Positions 42,483 to 51,140 of a stretch of 64,000 nt of DNA are shown piece by piece. This DNA is from Streptomyces musisoli (GTDB lineage Bacteria > Actinomycetota > Actinomycetes > Streptomycetales > Streptomycetaceae), in NCBI RefSeq assembly GCF_016741855.1, contig NZ_JAERRH010000001.1, forward strand, positions 930,001-994,000, read 5' to 3'. The position numbers and the translations under genes were made by a program. Position 1 is the stretch's first letter, and the number at the start of each line of letters is the position of its first letter. The notes beneath the pieces are model-generated. The model was given only the letters and a program-made list of their open reading frames with translations. It searched no databases and was not told the DNA's origin.

Positions 42483-43505
42483 TCAGGCAAGGCTTTCGCG
42501 GGCGAGTGTGGCCACCAGCACGGCCTTGATGGTGTGCAGCCGGTTCTCGGCCTCGTCGAAGACGACCGAGTGGGCCGACTCGAAGACCTCGTCCGTGACC
42601 TCCAGCGACCGCAGGCCGTGGGTCTCGAAGAGCTGCCGGCCCACCGCGGTGCCGAGGTCGTGGAAGGCCGGCAGGCAGTGCAGGAACTTCACGTCCGGGT
42701 TGCCGGTCGCGCGGAGCACGTCCATGGTCACGGCGTAGGGGGTGAGGGCCGCGATGCGCTCGTCCCACACCTCCACGGGCTCGCCCATGGAGACCCAGAC
42801 GTCGGTGGCGACGAAGTCGGCGCCCGCGACACCCTCGGCGACGTCCTCGGTGAGGGTGACACGGGCACCGCCGGCGGCGGCGAGCTCCCGGGCGCGGTCG
42901 ACGACCTCCTGGGCGGGCCAGTAGGACTTCGGGGCGACGATCCGTACGTCCATGCCGAGCAGGGCGCCGGTGATCAGGTAGGAGTTGCCCATGTTGAAGC
43001 GGGCGTCGCCGAGGTAGGCGAAGGAGATCTCCCGCAGCGGCTTGGCGCTGTGCTCGGTCATGGTGAGCACGTCGGCGAGCATCTGGGTGGGGTGCCAGTC
43101 GTCGGTGAGGCCGTTGTAGACGGGCACGCCGGCGTAGGCTGCCAGCTCCTCGACCTTGGCCTGGCTGTCGCCCCGGTACTCGATGGCGTCGAACATCCGG
43201 CCCAGCACGCGGGCGGTGTCCTTCGCCGACTCCTTGTGCCCCATCTGCGAGCCGGACGGGTCGAGGTAGGTCGTGTGGGCGCCCTGGTCGGCCGCGGCGA
43301 CCTCGAACGCGCAGCGGGTGCGCGTCGAGGTCTTCTCGAAGATCAGCGCGATGTTCCGCCCGCGCAGGTACCGGGTCTCGGCCCCGGCCTTCTTGGCGGC
43401 CTTCAGCTCCGCGGCCAGCTCGACCAGGCCGCGGAACTCCTCCTCGGTGAAGTCCAGCTCCTTGAGGAAGTGGCGGCCGGCGAGGGCGGTCGGGACTGTC
43501 GCCAT
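42483..43505 (-). CDS. argF: Ornithine carbamoyltransferase
   Basis: 340 residues. The carbamoyl-phosphate loop is STRTR in [14 protein letters not shown], the ornithine loop is [10 protein letters not shown], and [12 protein letters not shown] is present. Next to arginine deiminase it likely works in the catabolic direction (arcB role): citrulline plus phosphate to ornithine plus carbamoyl phosphate. The length and HxxxxTQ region also fit catabolic forms. No carbamate kinase follows. The 62 bases upstream are AT-rich and may hold an ArgR site. Confidence 0.9.
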   Translation of the reverse strand: MATVPTALAGRHFLKELDFTEEEFRGLVELAAELKAAKKAGAETRYLRGRNIALIFEKTSTRTRCAFEVAAADQGAHTTYLDPSGSQMGHKESAKDTARVLGRMFDAIEYRGDSQAKVEELAAYAGVPVYNGLTDDWHPTQMLADVLTMTEHSAKPLREISFAYLGDARFNMGNSYLITGALLGMDVRIVAPKSYWPAQEVVDRARELAAAGGARVTLTEDVAEGVAGADFVATDVWVSMGEPVEVWDERIAALTPYAVTMDVLRATGNPDVKFLHCLPAFHDLGTAVGRQLFETHGLRSLEVTDEVFESAHSVVFDEAENRLHTIKAVLVATLARESLA

Positions 43506-43567
43506 GCGGGCGCTCCAGAGGTCGTCACTACGGAATACCTTGGAAGTATATACGACCCTTCACATTT

Positions 43568-44791
43568 CTATACACCGTCTCGTTCCACGGGACAGCTCAT
43601 GCACCGCGGCCCGCCCCGGCCCCGGCCCAGCTCGCTGCCCGGGATCTCGATCACCTCGATACCCTGCTTGCGCAGGTGGGTGTTGGTGGTGGAGTTCCGC
43701 TCGTAGGCCACGACGACACCGGGTTCGACGGCGAGGACGTTGCAGCCGTCGTCCCACTGCTCGCGTTCGGCGGCGTGCACGTCCTGCGTGGCGGTCAGCA
43801 CCCGGATCTCGCCGAGGCCGAGCGCGGCGGCGATCGCCCGGTGCATGTGCTCCGGCGGATGGTCGGTGACCTTCAGCTCCCGTTCGCCGGCACCCGGCTC
43901 GATGGTGTACGAGCGGAGCATGCCGAGCCCGGCGTACTGGGTGAAGGTGTCGCCGTCGACCATGGTCATCACCGTGTCGAGGTGCATGAAGGCGCGCCGC
44001 TTGGGCATGTCGAGCGCGACGATGGTACGCGCGGAGCCGGCCGCGAACAGCTTGTGCGCCAGCATCTCCACCGCCTGCGCCGTGGTGCGCTCGCTCATGC
44101 CGATCAGGACGGCGCCACCGCCGATCACCAGCACGTCACCGCCCTCGATGGTGGAGGGGTAGTCCGCCTGCCCCCGGGACCACACGTGGAACGTTTCGTC
44201 ACGGAACAGGGGGTGGTGGCGGTAGATCGCCTCGAAGTGGACGGTCTCGCGCTGCCGGGCGGGCCAGCGCATGGCGTTGATCGAGACGCCGTCGTAGATC
44301 CACGCCGAGGTGTCGCGGGTGAACAGGTGGTTGGGCAGCGGGCGCAGCAGGAAGTCGTCCAGCTCCATGACGTGGAAGCGGACGGAGGCCGGTTCCGCGT
44401 GCGCGTCCAGGAACTCCCGCTTGGTCATGCCCCCGACCAGTGCCTCGGCCAGCTCCTCCGGGGTCATCAGGTCGAAGGCGGCGCGCAGATGGTCCGTGGC
44501 GAGGGGGCCGTATTCCTTCTCGTCGAAGACCCGGTCCAGGACGAGCGTGCGGGCCTCGGGGAACGCCAGGGTCTCGGCGAGCAGGTCCCCGAAGAGATGG
44601 ACGACGACCCCCCGGTCGCGCAGTACGTCGGCGAACCCGTCGTGCTCGGCGCGCGCCCGGCGCACCCAGAGCACGTCGTCGAAGAGCAGGGCGTCCTTGT
44701 TGCTGGGGGTGAGCCTTTTGAGCTCAAGATCCGGCCGGTGCAGGATGACGCGGCGCAGCCGCCCGGCCTCGGAGTCGACTTGGAATCCCAT
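43568..44791 (-). CDS. arcA: Arginine deiminase
   Basis: 407 residues; hydrolyses arginine to citrulline and ammonia. The start [20 protein letters not shown] is chosen as the conserved N-terminus; an earlier ATG at 44824 adds unrelated residues. Catalytic elements: [41 protein letters not shown] with the His, and the C-terminal [10 protein letters not shown] with the nucleophilic Cys. First gene of the two-gene arginine route. Confidence 0.92.
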   Translation of the reverse strand: MGFQVDSEAGRLRRVILHRPDLELKRLTPSNKDALLFDDVLWVRRARAEHDGFADVLRDRGVVVHLFGDLLAETLAFPEARTLVLDRVFDEKEYGPLATDHLRAAFDLMTPEELAEALVGGMTKREFLDAHAEPASVRFHVMELDDFLLRPLPNHLFTRDTSAWIYDGVSINAMRWPARQRETVHFEAIYRHHPLFRDETFHVWSRGQADYPSTIEGGDVLVIGGGAVLIGMSERTTAQAVEMLAHKLFAAGSARTIVALDMPKRRAFMHLDTVMTMVDGDTFTQYAGLGMLRSYTIEPGAGERELKVTDHPPEHMHRAIAAALGLGEIRVLTATQDVHAAEREQWDDGCNVLAVEPGVVVAYERNSTTNTHLRKQGIEVIEIPGSELGRGRGGPRCMSCPVERDGV

Positions 44792-44987
44792 GCCTCCATC
44801 CTGACCATCAAGTCCCCGCTTCACCCTCCGCTCGGACGTTTCCGCCTCGTCCGCTTCCCGTCCTCGGGACGCCGGGCGGCCGGAATGCCACCGCCGGGCG
44901 GGCGGGAACGGGACCGGAAGCGTTCCGGAAGCGGGCGGTGGCTGTCCGCGGAAGCGGGCGCGGACCTTTGCTGGGGGCGTGACCAGT

Positions 44988-46376
44988 TCAGCCGACGCCG
45001 GTCGGCCCGAGTGCCGGCCCCCGCTCGTCCACGGTGCGCAGGAAGGCGTCCACCGCCGACAGATCGGTCCGCTCCAGGTCGTCGGCGCGCAGGACGATGC
45101 GCAGTTCGGAGCAGACCGCGGGGTCGTGGCGGAGGCTGTGGGTGAAGGTCTCGACGATCAGCAGCAGCAACTGGGTGCGGTCGAGTTCGACGAGGCGGGA
45201 CAGGCCCGCGCCGATCAGCGGCATCGCCACCGGCTTGAACAGGCCGTGCAGGGCGACCGAGGTCCACAGGCGTTCCAGGCTGAGCCGCAGGTCGGCGGGG
45301 GCGGACCGGGCACGCAGGTCGTTGCCGAGCCGCGAATAGGCCACGGCGAACACCCGGCGCCTGCCGGCGGGGACGGCCACCGCCGTACCGATCGGGTAGC
45401 GGGTGCGCCGGCCGCGCCGCTTGTCCCGGACGCTCTCCGTGGCCAGCGGGGTGAACTCCTTCAGCGCTTGGCGCAGTTTGTGGTCCAGGAGCCGGTGCCG
45501 GCCCTCGAAGAGCCGGTCGACCAGCTGGCCCTGCACGCTCTCCCTGCTGATCACGACGTCGTCGGCGAAGGTGTCGAAGGTGTCGGAGAACCCCACGACC
45601 AGGTTGGCGTCGTCCTGGTCGAACAGGTCGCCGCGCACCACGACGACGTCCACCCGCAGGCCGCGCAGGGTGTGGCGCAGCAGTTCGGCGCCGTGCCGCT
45701 CGCGCAGCCGGGCGCTCAGCCGGGCGAGGGTGGCGGCGGCCTCGGGGTCGTCCGGGCGTTCCCCGGCCGTCTGTTCGGCCACCGGCAGGGCGAGGTCGTA
45801 GCGGCCCAGCGCGGTGTGTCCGGCGATCAGTTCGCGCAGCGCGGTCTCCCTGAGCTGGGTCAGCCGCCGGACCGGTGCGGCCGCGAACTCCTCGTCCTGC
45901 ACCTCGGCCAGCGGCCGGCCGCACCAGAGCCGCAGGGCCTCCGCCAGCAGCCGGACGGCCGGGGCCGGTGCCGCGCGCAGCGCCTCACCCACCAGCCGGA
46001 CGAACTCGGCACTGTCCAGTTCGCCGTCGTCCAGGGCGAGCCGGTAGGTGCTCTCGGCCCCGCGCGCGGTCGGCAGCTGTCCGGTGCGCACGATCCGGGC
46101 CCCGTGTCCCGGCCCGGCCAGGTCGAACGCGCGCCGCAGTTCCAGGATCCGCTTCTGCACCTCGTTGCGGTTGCGCAGGTCCTGGTGCGGCAGCCGGACG
46201 GTCTGCTGCCAGACGTCCCGGTACAGCCGGCGGACGGTCACGGCCTCGCCCTCGGCGGCGACCAGGCGGGCCAGCAGACGTGCGGTCAGCGGGGTCAGGC
46301 GGACCGGGACGCCGTTCACGTCCAGTCGGAGCGGCCCCAGGACGCTCACGCGTACCGGTGGGGTACGGGTCTGCAC
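44988..46376 (-). CDS. BTAD regulator fused to ThsA-type Macro domain
   Basis: 462 residues; GTG start ([16 protein letters not shown]) eight bases after GGAGGGGG. Residues 5-100 are an OmpR-type winged helix, 115-230 a BTAD helical domain, as in SARP/AfsR regulators. Residues 237-450 match the Macro-like domain of Thoeris ThsA (formerly DUF6430): [52 protein letters not shown]. The divergent neighbour has the same Macro domain on membrane helices. I infer a transcription factor that senses the same ADP-ribose-type signal as that effector. Such a fusion is not one I know. Confidence 0.75.
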   Translation of the reverse strand: MQTRTPPVRVSVLGPLRLDVNGVPVRLTPLTARLLARLVAAEGEAVTVRRLYRDVWQQTVRLPHQDLRNRNEVQKRILELRRAFDLAGPGHGARIVRTGQLPTARGAESTYRLALDDGELDSAEFVRLVGEALRAAPAPAVRLLAEALRLWCGRPLAEVQDEEFAAAPVRRLTQLRETALRELIAGHTALGRYDLALPVAEQTAGERPDDPEAAATLARLSARLRERHGAELLRHTLRGLRVDVVVVRGDLFDQDDANLVVGFSDTFDTFADDVVISRESVQGQLVDRLFEGRHRLLDHKLRQALKEFTPLATESVRDKRRGRRTRYPIGTAVAVPAGRRRVFAVAYSRLGNDLRARSAPADLRLSLERLWTSVALHGLFKPVAMPLIGAGLSRLVELDRTQLLLLIVETFTHSLRHDPAVCSELRIVLRADDLERTDLSAVDAFLRTVDERGPALGPTGVG

Positions 46377-46450
46377 GCGCCTCGCCCCCTCCGCCGCGTG
46401 ACGTCCCGCCGACAGTGCGATCAGCGTAGCAAGACGGCTTGGAGGAAAGC

Positions 46451-47365
46451 ATGCGAATGACCGGTCCGACCTCGCCGTCCCGTCCGGCGCGGGTCCGGCT
46501 CGCACGGTCGTGGCGTGTGCGGCGGCTGTTCGCGGGCAGCGTGCTCGCGGCCTTCGGCGCGGTGTCGGCCGTCGTGCAGTTCGTCAGCCAGCTGTTCCCC
46601 GGCACCGTCTCCCGGCCCGGGCCGGTGCTGGCCGGTTCCGTCGCCCTGTGTCTGGCGTGGGGACTGGCCCGGGCCCGTCCGCAGGCCGCCGTGCGGCAGG
46701 AGTTCGGGCGTCCCGGCATGACGGTGGTGGTCGAGGAGGGCGATCTGTTCGAGCAGCCGGGCCATCTGGTGGTCGGGTTCACCGACACCTTCGACACCCG
46801 CGTCGACGACGGTGCCGTCATCAACGACGGCAGTGTGCAGGGCCAGTTGCTGGCCCGGCGCTACGCGGACGACGCCCGCCGGCTGGACGCGGAGCTGGCC
46901 GCCGCGCTGGCGGGCGTGGCCCCGGTGGAGTGGGAGAGCGCACGGGCCAAGCCGCGGGGCAAGCGGGCCCGGTATCCGGTCGGGACGGTCGCCGTCCTCG
47001 GCTCCCGGCCCGCGCTGGTGTTCGCCGTCGCCTACAGCCGGATGGGCAACGACTGCGTCGCGTCCTGCGGTGTCGAGGACCTGTGGCTCGGCCTGGACCG
47101 GCTGTGGGACGCCGTCCGCCGGCACGGCCAGCTGGAACGCCTCACGATGCCGCTGACCGGCGCGGGGCTCGCCCGGCTGCACGATCTCGACGAGGACAGC
47201 CTGCTGCGGCTGATCCTGCTGTCGTTCGTCGTGCACTCCTGGGAGCGGGAGGTCTGCCGAGAGCTGCGGGTGGTGATCCGCCCCGGTGAGCTGGGGCGGA
47301 TCGACCTGCCGGAGACGGGTGCGTTCCTGGCCGGCCTGGCGGCCGGCGCCCGGCGCCATGTCTGA
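46451..47365 (+). CDS. Membrane-anchored ThsA-type Macro protein
   Basis: 304 residues. RBS GGAGGAAAGC directly before ATG 46451. Basic N-terminus, two membrane helices (about 26-48, 56-73), then the ThsA-type Macro domain (88-285) with GDLFEQPGHLVVGFTDTFDT, RYPVGTVAVL, FAVAYSRMGND and MPLTGAGLARL. Two helices plus this Macro domain is the effector architecture of type II Thoeris, where the Macro domain binds the TIR product (reported as His-ADPR) and the membrane part kills the infected cell. A TIR-like protein is encoded convergently 82 bases away. Divergent BTAD-Macro gene shares a 74-base promoter gap. Confidence 0.8.
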   Translation: MRMTGPTSPSRPARVRLARSWRVRRLFAGSVLAAFGAVSAVVQFVSQLFPGTVSRPGPVLAGSVALCLAWGLARARPQAAVRQEFGRPGMTVVVEEGDLFEQPGHLVVGFTDTFDTRVDDGAVINDGSVQGQLLARRYADDARRLDAELAAALAGVAPVEWESARAKPRGKRARYPVGTVAVLGSRPALVFAVAYSRMGNDCVASCGVEDLWLGLDRLWDAVRRHGQLERLTMPLTGAGLARLHDLDEDSLLRLILLSFVVHSWEREVCRELRVVIRPGELGRIDLPETGAFLAGLAAGARRHV

Positions 47366-47393
47366 CACCGGCCACCCTCCATTACGGCGCCGA

Positions 47394-47444
47394 GCGGTAC
47401 GGGCCCGCCCCCCGACCGTGGACGAACCACCGGGCCCGTACCGC
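47394..47444. terminator. Hairpin between Macro and TIR genes
   Basis: GCGGTACGGGCCC (47394-47406) pairs perfectly with GGGCCCGTACCGC (47432-47444), sited between the two convergent stops, so bidirectional. Confidence 0.85.
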
Positions 47445-47447
47445 GGC

Positions 47448-48194
47448 TCAGCGGGCCGGCGGAGTGCCCGGCCCGGTACGGCCGTACGCCGACAGATGGC
47501 GGTACGGCCACGTCTGGAGCCATTCGGAGCGGGTGTCGTCGACCGTGCAGCCCGCCAGCTTCAGCCGCTCGGCGATCTTGCGCAGGGCCGTCTCCGAGCC
47601 GTCGAACCGGATGACGTTGCGGCCCGCGATGTCGGTGATCGTGCGCAGCGCGCCGACCTCCACCATCAGGGTGCGCTCCGGGTAGGCCATCAGCACCATG
47701 CCCAGCTCGATCAGCACGTTCGGCCGGGGCTGCCCGGTCGGCTCGGTCTCGTACGCCGGCTCTCTCGCGCCCCGCAGCTGCGGGTGCAGCTGGACGATGT
47801 CGTCGGGGGTGAGCAGCACGAGCGCCGCCTGGGCCTGTTCGGGGGCCTTCGCGACGACCTCCCCGAGGAACGGCGCCGTCTTGCCGGTCGCCCTGACCAG
47901 GTCCTCCCACTCCAGCGGGCGCAGATCGAGCAGGCGCAGCAGGTCGAACATCCTCGTCCGCACCTCCTCGTCCCGCCCGTGGACGACGAACACGTTGCGG
48001 CGGCGGTCCGCGGCGGGTCCGGAACCGTCCCGGTCCGGCCGGGCGCGGCGGGCGGGGGCGGGGGCTGTGCCGTAGAAGTTCTGGGTGCCCGAGTTGGTGG
48101 TGTTGTTGTCGCCGTTCACGAAGTTGTTGTTGCTGCCGAAGTCGTTCCTGCTTCCGTAGTAGCTGCTGTTGCCGCCCTTGTCGCCGTGCGTCAT
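47448..48194 (-). CDS. TIR-like nucleotide-binding protein with amyloid-like head
   Basis: 248 residues. Residues 9-42 are Asn/Gly rich with core NNNFVNGDNNTTNSG. The rest is the TIR-like domain of CBASS/Pycsar effectors (PF10137 type): NVFVVHGRDEEVRTRMFDLL at 67, LVLLTPDDIVQL, RPNVLIELGMVLM with the catalytic-position Glu163, and the end RFDGSETALRKIAERL. Expected to bind or cleave NAD. ATG overlaps the upstream stop. The Asn-rich head recurs at the C-terminus of the neighbouring membrane protein, which suggests prion-like templating from sensor to effector as in bacterial amyloid signalling. Could instead be the signal-making ThsB partner of the convergent Macro protein. Confidence 0.8.
   Translation of the reverse strand: MTHGDKGGNSSYYGSRNDFGSNNNFVNGDNNTTNSGTQNFYGTAPAPARRARPDRDGSGPAADRRRNVFVVHGRDEEVRTRMFDLLRLLDLRPLEWEDLVRATGKTAPFLGEVVAKAPEQAQAALVLLTPDDIVQLHPQLRGAREPAYETEPTGQPRPNVLIELGMVLMAYPERTLMVEVGALRTITDIAGRNVIRFDGSETALRKIAERLKLAGCTVDDTRSEWLQTWPYRHLSAYGRTGPGTPPAR
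48088..48132. repeat. 45-bp direct repeat, copy 1 (amyloid-like motif)
   Basis: Encodes the Asn-rich core at the N-terminus of the TIR-like protein. Identical base for base to 48246-48290. Confidence 0.9.
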
Positions 48195-49765
48195 GCGGAT
48201 CCCGCCCCCCGACCGCCCTCGGAGCCGCCGAAGTGGTTCTGCGGGCCCGAGTTGGTGGTGTTGTTGTCGCCGTTCACGAAGTTGTTGTTGTGCCCGTAGT
48301 CGTTGAGGATGTTCGTCTGGCGGGCCTCGTGCTCCGCCAGGTCCACGTGGTGCTCGTGCAGGAAGTCGCGTACCACGTGCAGCAGTTGGCGCTCCACGAT
48401 CTGCGTGTACTTGATGGTGTCCGTCTCCTGGAAGAAGACGTGGAAGTCGTCGCTGGTCGCCATCTCGCGGATGCTGGTGACCGCCCCGCGGTTCAGTACG
48501 GTGTCCGCGTAGCGGCCGAGGCCGAACTCGCTGGTGTCGGACTCCTGCGGCGACCGCGCACGGCCGCCGCGCCACGGCAGCAGGCGGGGCAGGCGGGAGC
48601 GGGCCTCGGCGAGGGCGGACCGCAGCGCGGCGTCGGGCGCGCCGCGCAGGGTGTGCCAGGCGACCTTGAGCAGGAGCCGGTCGTCCAGGGCGGCGGGGAG
48701 CCGGTCCACCAGGTGGAAGCTCGCCTGGATCGGCGCCAGGACGTACGAGTAGAACTCGGTGTGCAGGGTGTTGCCCTTGACGTCGAAGCCCACGAACGCC
48801 GTGGTGACCAGTTCCTGGTTCCAGGACCCCACCCGGACGCACAGGTAGGCGCGTCCCGAGTCGTAGGTGTCGTCCCAGCGGCCGCCGAGCTGCTGCGGGC
48901 TCGGCTCCGGCACACCGCGCAGGGTCGTGACGGCCGTGGTGAACGTGCTCCGTTCGACGGCGAGCCCCTCGATCCGCTGTGCCGGACGGGCCCGGTCGCG
49001 CAACTGGGCGGTCATGCGTTCGCCGACGTAGGCGGTGATCTCCTCGGCGGTGAAGGGGACGACCTCCTTGCGCCGGGGTTCCTGGCCGCCCGCGCGGGGT
49101 GCGGGGGGCATGCCCGTTCCGCGTGGCTCGTCGAACACGGTGAGCGGCGCGCCGACCAGCAGTTCGGCGGTGGACCAGCGGCGCACCTGCTCGCCCGCGC
49201 CGACGAAGGGTTTGTAGCCGCCGTAGCGGATCACGCTGCCGTCCGAGGTCTGCTCGCGGTTGATCTTGTCCACGAGGTCGGGGGTCAGCTCGGCGTGCTC
49301 GGGGTAGGAGCCGTCGAAGCCCCGGCTCCGGCGCGTGTGACCGGTGCGGCGCCCCAGCCGGGTCGCCAGCAGCTGGAGGGTGACGATGCGCCGGAAGTAG
49401 GCGGTGGCCCACAGCAGCCACAGCACGGCCAGCGCAGCGGTGAACCCGTCGAGGACGCCGGCGTACATGAGGGCGATGGCGGCGGCGGTGCCCGTCGCGA
49501 CGACGGCCAGCCGGATGCGGTGCAGCCGGCGCGCCGCCAGGGCGTGCGCGAGCACGGGTATCGCGTCGTACCCGTAGGACGGTGCGACCACCCGGTACCG
49601 GTGGGTGAGCAGCTCGCGGATGACGGTGGCGCGGTACACCGGGTCGAGGTAGGTGCCCGCGCACAGCAGCCGGGTGGCGTTGCTCGCGGCGTCCTTGGCC
49701 GGGCGGTCCGGGCGCGGCCCGGGTTCCGGGGGCGGAGCGGGAACGGTGAGGTAGTCACTCGCCAT
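48191..49765 (-). CDS. Two-helix membrane protein with amyloid-like tail
   Basis: 524 residues, no family recognised. Two membrane helices at about 84-104 and 107-125 follow a soluble N-terminal part (YRVVAPSYGYDAIPVLAHAL). A large cytoplasmic domain (140-480) contains YGGYKPFVGAGEQVRRWSTA, YLCVRVGSWNQELVTTAFVG and FHLVDRLPAALDDRLLLKVA. The last 37 residues hold the motif NNNFVNGDNNTTNSG, identical to the head of the TIR-like protein encoded next. By analogy with NLR/effector pairs sharing amyloid motifs, this would be the sensor or nucleator. Overlaps the TIR gene as ATGA; 19 bases after the NTF2-like gene. Confidence 0.7.
   Translation of the reverse strand: MASDYLTVPAPPPEPGPRPDRPAKDAASNATRLLCAGTYLDPVYRATVIRELLTHRYRVVAPSYGYDAIPVLAHALAARRLHRIRLAVVATGTAAAIALMYAGVLDGFTAALAVLWLLWATAYFRRIVTLQLLATRLGRRTGHTRRSRGFDGSYPEHAELTPDLVDKINREQTSDGSVIRYGGYKPFVGAGEQVRRWSTAELLVGAPLTVFDEPRGTGMPPAPRAGGQEPRRKEVVPFTAEEITAYVGERMTAQLRDRARPAQRIEGLAVERSTFTTAVTTLRGVPEPSPQQLGGRWDDTYDSGRAYLCVRVGSWNQELVTTAFVGFDVKGNTLHTEFYSYVLAPIQASFHLVDRLPAALDDRLLLKVAWHTLRGAPDAALRSALAEARSRLPRLLPWRGGRARSPQESDTSEFGLGRYADTVLNRGAVTSIREMATSDDFHVFFQETDTIKYTQIVERQLLHVVRDFLHEHHVDLAEHEARQTNILNDYGHNNNFVNGDNNTTNSGPQNHFGGSEGGRGAGSA
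48246..48290. repeat. 45-bp direct repeat, copy 2 (amyloid-like motif)
   Basis: Encodes the same Asn-rich core at the C-terminus of the membrane protein. 158 bases from copy 1, same orientation, no mismatches, while the flanking codons differ. Confidence 0.9.
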
Positions 49766-49784
49766 GCTGGGTTGCTCCGCTCTC

Positions 49785-50447
49785 TCAGTCGCTCGACGTC
49801 ATCGAGGCGTGGGTGATGACCCCGTCGACCACGGTGTACACGCCGCTGAAGGACTTCCGGGTGCCGTCGGTCTGCGTGGCGATCAGGTCCACCGACACCG
49901 TCCGGCCCTCGACGGACCTGATCGTGACGTCGTCGTGTCGGGTGGTGTCGAAGCCGGACACGAAGGACGTGTAGGAGGGGTCGAGGTTCCTGCCGCCCAG
50001 TTCCCAGGCGGTGTCGTAGTCGCCCCGGTTGACGGCGTCGAAGAAGTGGGTGACCGTCTCGGCGGGGCCGGCCGTCCCGTCCGTGGTTCCTACGGTGGTC
50101 TCGGTGCCCGTCGGGCCGGTCTCGGGGTCCGTGGGTTCGCCGGTGCCGGTGGTGTCGCCGGTGCCGGTGGTGTCGTCGGTGCCGGTGGGCACCGAGGGCT
50201 CCGTGCCGGGGAACGTGGGGGTCTCCGGTGCCGGCGAGTAGGTGACCGGCGGAGCGTAGTTCTGGGAGGAGCCGCCGCCGTATCCGGCGGCCGGGTCCCC
50301 GGACCCGTCGTCGCCGTCCGAGGAGAGGTGGGGAGCGACACCCATGAGCAGGATCAGCAGAAGCGGGATGCCGGCGATGAGCAGTGCGTACGTCCGCTCC
50401 CTGCCACCGGCGGGTAACAGGCTCGGCGGCTCGTAGGTGTGGTTCAT
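49785..50447 (-). CDS. Membrane-anchored NTF2-like domain protein
   Basis: 220 residues: short cytoplasmic start, one membrane helix (ALLIAGIPLLLILLMGVAPH), a 90-residue Gly/Thr/Pro/Asp-rich extracellular linker with repeats like TGTGDTTGTGEP, and a C-terminal domain of about 90 residues (VTHFFDAVNRGDYDTAWELG...YTVVDGVITHASM) of NTF2/DUF4878-like form. Small ligand or peptide binding outside the cell is likely. First gene of the operon leading to the amyloid-motif pair, so it may be its external sensor, or an unrelated passenger. Confidence 0.7.
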   Translation of the reverse strand: MNHTYEPPSLLPAGGRERTYALLIAGIPLLLILLMGVAPHLSSDGDDGSGDPAAGYGGGSSQNYAPPVTYSPAPETPTFPGTEPSVPTGTDDTTGTGDTTGTGEPTDPETGPTGTETTVGTTDGTAGPAETVTHFFDAVNRGDYDTAWELGGRNLDPSYTSFVSGFDTTRHDDVTIRSVEGRTVSVDLIATQTDGTRKSFSGVYTVVDGVITHASMTSSD

Positions 50448-50600
50448 GGGGCCTCACAACTCCCGGCAGAGCGCCGGGATGTGGCTTGTTCCGTCGGTAG
50501 GACGACAGTCACTCTGCCCGACATCCACCGGTCCGGGACCGGTTTCGCGCTTCCGATGCGCTTCCGATCCGCTCGCGAGCCGGGGCCGCGCGCCGGGGGC

Positions 50601-51140
50601 TCAGATCGCCGTGCACGGGACCGGCCAGCGCCGGACGCGTGGCGGCAGGGTCACCGCCCAGCCTCCCGCGGACAGCACCAGCCGCTCGGCGGCGAGCAGG
50701 CCGAGCGCCTCGCGTCCGACGGCGTCCAGGGCATCGACCGGCGTGGGCTCCAGGAGGCGGAGGAAGGTGCCGTGGAGACTTGGATGGTCCAGGGTGAGCC
50801 GTGCGGCCGTGCCCGGCCTCCGGCGGTCCAGCACGGTGACGAAGTCCGGGCCGCGCCGGTGGTAGAGGGAGCCGTGGCGGTGGGCCGCCCGCCAGGCCGC
50901 CGACTCGGTTCGCCAGGAGCCGAGTTCGGCGGGCGGGGGCAGGTGGCGCAGCAGGGCGGGGTCGTACGACGGTGTCCCCGTCGCCCGCCAGCTCACGCGC
51001 AGTCCGAGGGCCTGGCACTCGCGCAGGAACCGCACCGCCTCCGCCGTCCCGCGGCCCGCCCCGCTCAGGTCCAGGGGCTCGGCCGGCTCCACCCGGCGGC
51101 CGGTGAGCCGGTGCGGCACGGTGCCGGGCGGCCCGCTCAT
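50601..51140 (-). CDS. RiPP cluster partner protein (DUF5825-like)
   Basis: 179 residues. Begins MSGPPGTVPHRLTGRRVEPA, contains TAEAVRFLRECQALGLRVSW and GSLYHRRGPDFVTVLDRRRP. Soluble, no catalytic motif seen. Similar small proteins accompany radical SAM RiPP C-methyltransferases in streptomycetes (DUF5825, from memory). Its ATG overlaps the radical SAM stop as ATGA. Probably a peptide-binding or accessory factor. Confidence 0.7.
   Translation of the reverse strand: MSGPPGTVPHRLTGRRVEPAEPLDLSGAGRGTAEAVRFLRECQALGLRVSWRATGTPSYDPALLRHLPPPAELGSWRTESAAWRAAHRHGSLYHRRGPDFVTVLDRRRPGTAARLTLDHPSLHGTFLRLLEPTPVDALDAVGREALGLLAAERLVLSAGGWAVTLPPRVRRWPVPCTAI

Noticed and set aside
43506..43567. Definite ARG box
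   Set aside because: The AT-rich patch before argF is suggestive but I could not match two clear ARG half-sites, so it is mentioned only as a possibility.
46421..47368. Minus-strand 315-codon frame over the TM-Macro gene
   Set aside because: Antisense shadow; composition typical of reversed GC-rich codons, and the plus frame has ribosome site, helices and Macro motifs.
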